Of a DNA stretch of 64,000 nucleotides, positions 61,034 through 64,000 are shown piece after piece; positions within the stretch are counted from its first letter, which is position 1; each line of letters opens with the position of its first letter. Source of the stretch: Rutidosis leptorrhynchoides (lineage: Eukaryota; Streptophyta; Magnoliopsida; Asterales; Asteraceae). Under the pieces are notes generated by a model. That model saw only the letters and a program-made list of their open reading frames with translations. It did no database searches and was not told where the DNA came from. Both the position numbers and the translations under genes were made by a program. The stretch lies in NCBI RefSeq assembly GCF_046630445.1, contig NC_092333.1, positions 183,913,501-183,977,500 on the forward strand. Direction: 5' to 3'.

Positions 61034-62584
61034 TGTAACTTAGCTCTTATTAAAGAACTAAAGAAAGATTTTTATGTGTATTTAGGTTTTTGATTCTTAT
61101 CTCTTAGGAAAGAGAGTATTGAAGAATAGATTTTAATGAACGAAATAATAAATGCTTAATAAATAAAAGATAAAGAAACAAATAAATAATAAGAGTAGTT
61201 ACATGAACGAGTAACTTGTATGGAAATCATATTAGATAGGTTTCATAACTTATATTAACACAAAGCAAGACAATAACCATAGACCAATTATTATCCCTGA
61301 ACGATTAAGCTAAGTGTTGCATATCATTCAATAAGCAGGACTTAAAGCATATGCTACACACATGAAGTGCATGGCTAACATCTCAATTCTTAGTATTCAA
61401 TTCAATTACATGATACATATCAACCTTATGATGCGGATCAACATGCAAATAGACTTAAAATTTATATAAGCTATTAAACATCAAGTAGATCAACTCAAGT
61501 TACTAGCTGAAAGTCAATTATTACTTGGTTTTCATGCAATCATTAATTAAACACATACAAACAAAGGATCTTCGACTAAGCCTAACAATATCAAACTTTA
61601 TTATATAAGCGTAACTCAAATTCAACATATTTATCATAGAAACTCAATTTATACAGATCTGGAAAACCAGAAACTGCACAGAATGAAGCACGAAGCCGGC
61701 GACTTTGTCCCAATCAAGCCAACGGCTTGGATTGGTGAAGCCGGCGGGTTCATCTGATTCCCAGACAAAGTTAGTTTTCGTCCACCTAACCACTATGAAC
61801 GTTTAGTTCATAATGGTAGACGAAAATAAAGCAATTAAATAAATGAAAGACATTACATAAATTAAAGCAATAAGCTAGACTAAAGACAAACAAATAAAAG
61901 ACGATAAATAAAAGACATTAAATAAAAGTCAATAAATTAAAAGATAAATAAAAGAAAAGAAATAATTAAATTAAAACGAAAAACGCTTACAAAATAGAAA
62001 GAAAACCTTCGGGCAGAACCTTAACGCCATAGCATAAAATATTAAACTAATGTACATCTCTTAACTCCATAAACCTCATAAGGGGAGGAGGATTCAATTG
62101 TCAAAAGAGAGAAAAGAATACAAGAAGGTACATTGAAAACTAAAGGGTGAAGGCCTCCTTTTATAGGTGAAGGAGAGCCTTTTACATTTATTTTGTGGGC
62201 GATGTGGGCCAAGAAACAAGTAAAAATACATAAAATCCCATATTTGAATTTCAGCCCCCATTTATTGCCTTCTAGCTTCTGAACCAGGCCGAATTAGATA
62301 AAACTTATAAAACGGAGGTTGTAGAGCTATGTCATATGGACTCTGTACACCTGGAACGCCTTAATCGGAGATCGTATGAGTAAGTTATGGCCAAAATACT
62401 GAATCTGCAGCTTTAAACGAATTACTTGGTCGCCAAATTGGTTTTATAAATGGCTCCGTAGCCGGCGGCTTTGGATGGGAAGCCGGCGGCTTAAGTTGAT
62501 CTGGTCGGAGGCTTTATTTCTTAAGCCGGTGGCTTCTTATGCTTTTCCAAGTTCTTCGATTTTTGGCTCTTTTCTGGAATATTC
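61034..62584. other. Flank of F: older element G sequence with GCCGGC palindromes
   Basis: No gene. It continues the sequence left of F, since the target duplication joins them. On the minus strand it has a strong TATA-like CCTATAAAAGG at 62157-62167. It has repeated palindromes AGCCGGCGGCT (62460-62470), AAGCCGGCGGCTT (62480-62492) and AAGCCGGTGGCTT (62523-62535), with related ones near 61690-61750. The layout resembles an LTR read on the minus strand, but no ends could be fixed. Confidence 0.5.
62157..62167 (-). promoter_or_regulatory. TATA-like box on the minus strand
   Basis: CCTATAAAAGG on the minus strand, within a sequence that otherwise looks like an LTR promoter region. No expressed gene is attached to it here. 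Confidence 0.35.
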
Positions 62585-63763
62585 TGTAAAGACCCGTCCC
62601 AATCCATAAGAACGAATACAATAACATATGATTACATTGTGAGGTATTTGACCTCTATATGATACATTTTACAAATATTGCATTCGTTTTAAAAGACAAA
62701 CTTTCATTACATCGAAAGTTGACAGGCATGCATACCATTTCATAATATCCAACTATAAATGATCTAATCTGTCATTTACTTAATCATAATCTTTACTGAA
62801 CTCAATGACTTGAATGCAATGTCTTTTGAAATATGGCATGAATGACTCCAAGTAATATCTTTAAATTGAGCAAATGCACAACGAAAGATTTCTTTCAATC
62901 CTGAGAATAAACATGCTTTAAAGTGTCAACTAAAAGCTTGGTGAGTTCATTAGCTTATCATAAGCGATCATTTCCATAATTTTAATTGACCACAAGATTT
63001 TCATATTTATAAGCAGAACCTCTCGTCTGCATAAAGATAAAATCATTCATATGAATTGAACACCTGGTAACCGACATTAAAAAATGCATCTAGAATATCC
63101 CAAAACATACAGAACCTCTCGTCTGTATATACAGAACCTCTCATCTGTATAAAAATCGAAGTACTAAAGCATCCATAACCTGGATGGGACTTGTCGAGGT
63201 CCATAGATCTATCTTTAGGATTCGCGTCAATTAGGAATAGAACCTCTCATCTGCCTAATTCTTAGGTTACCAAGCTAAAAGGGGTGATATTCGATTTCGA
63301 TAATCCAACCATAGAATGTAGTTTCGATTACTTGTGTCTATTTCGTCAAACATTTATAAAAGCAGCGCATGTATTCTCAGTCCCAAAAATATATATTGCA
63401 AAAGCATTTAAAAAGGGAGCAAATGAAACTCACAATATGATATTTTGTTGTACAAATATTCATACGACGAAACTGAACAATGCAGGGTTGGCCTTGGATT
63501 CACGAACCAATATCAATTGTATATCTATTAAAACATATAATAGAAATCTCATAATTTCATTTATTAATTATGTAAAATTTTATATATTTGTAGTTATGTA
63601 GAATTTATACTAAATTCTATTTAAATATATATCTTATTTATATATATTATATCTTATGTTATATCTGTATATTTTGTATATATATATTATAATATATGTA
63701 ATAAGTATAATTTTGTACAAAATATTTATTTGTTAAAAAATAGTTTCGACCATAATGATTTAC

Positions 63764-63794
<31 letters not shown>

Positions 63795-64000
63795 TTTATT
63801 AATAATGATAATACTAACAATAATAATAATAATAATGATATTGTTAATAATGATACTTATGTTAATGATAATAATACTAATAATTATAAAAATGATACTA
63901 ATACTAATATTAGTGAAAATAATAATAATTTGCATCATTTTTTTAATAATAATAATAATATTAATCATAGCATTTATGTTTACATAATAATAATGATAGT
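62585..64000 (-). repeat. Partial LTR of a second element-C-family member
   Basis: Starts TGTAAAGACCCGTCCC and follows the first ~1.4 kb of element C's LTR with many differences, then leaves the window. No primer site lies to its left, so this is the outer end of a minus-strand element or a solo LTR. It carries its own hairpin units with loop ACCTCTC between arms GCAGA/TCTGC, ATACAGA/TCTGTAT and TATACAGA/TCTGTATA (63013-63151). Ends with AAT-rich sequence. Confidence 0.8.
63013..63260. repeat. Variable-stem hairpins in C-family LTR
   Basis: Units at 63013-63030, 63107-63128, 63128-63151 and about 63229-63260. The first three share the loop ACCTCTCG or ACCTCTCA, with arms that change but remain complementary. 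The fourth has outer arms AATTAGG/CCTAATT, the same stem as at 3680-3703 in element C, where the loop differs. Confidence 0.7.

Noticed and set aside
63726..63987. Ile-rich ORFs on both strands near the window end
   Set aside because: Produced by AAT/ATT repeats; no domain and no start context.

Overview
This is a repeat-dense stretch of plant nuclear DNA. I see no host gene, rRNA or tRNA. Essentially everything recognisable is an LTR retrotransposon, nested several levels deep and AT-rich with long (TA)n and (AAT)n tracts. The Tekay/Del-type chromovirus, Athila-type Ty3/gypsy and copia elements, tRNA-iMet and GGCGCC-type primer sites and 5-bp target duplications are all plant-specific. Several LTRs look like families I associate with Asteraceae, but that is an impression and was not tested.

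Layout. (1) 1-828 is unassigned AT-rich sequence. (2) 829-22121 is element B, minus strand: a gag-only gypsy element with two ~2.2-2.3 kb LTRs. Its left LTR is split by (3) element C at 3023-16035, minus strand. C is a LARD-like element with 4.1-4.3 kb LTRs, no pol, and a target duplication CGTAC. (4) 22122-22631 and 31426-32433 are two halves of the 3' part of a copia-type element E. E is split by (5) element D at 22632-31420, minus strand, a near-complete but dead gag-pol-chromodomain gypsy element with target duplication TAGCT. E's 3' LTR starts at 32434. (6) 33830-34917 and 61034-62584 flank (7) element F at 34918-61033, plus strand. F is a very large Athila-type element with target duplication TGTAA. 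It carries gag-pol, a 138-residue zinc-knuckle ORF and a split env-like/ATHILA-ORF1 gene that appears to need splicing. Inside F's leader lies (8) element A at 37504-46405, plus strand, target duplication CAGCA. Its two 2588-bp LTRs have equal length and almost identical sequence, Gag is intact, and there is no pol. (9) 62585-64000 is the start of another LTR related to that of C.

How they may work together. A, B and D share near-identical primer-binding blocks, polypurine tracts and Gag proteins. A and B lack pol, so the simplest reading is that they are non-autonomous (TR-GAG-like) elements mobilised by the polymerase of a D-type relative. A is the youngest insertion and has an undamaged Gag. 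C is also non-autonomous.

Most unusual structure. LTRs and spacers of A, B, D and the C family carry arrays of short hairpins whose stem sequence changes from unit to unit while staying self-complementary, around a near-constant loop. F has a related motif set. Most families also carry pairs of GC-rich palindromes (a different sequence in each family). In A and D the hairpin arrays fall inside what looks like an intron carried within the LTR. Most in-frame stops in D, E and F can be explained by single C-to-T or G-to-A changes, often CAG to TAG, as expected for methylated, silenced repeats.
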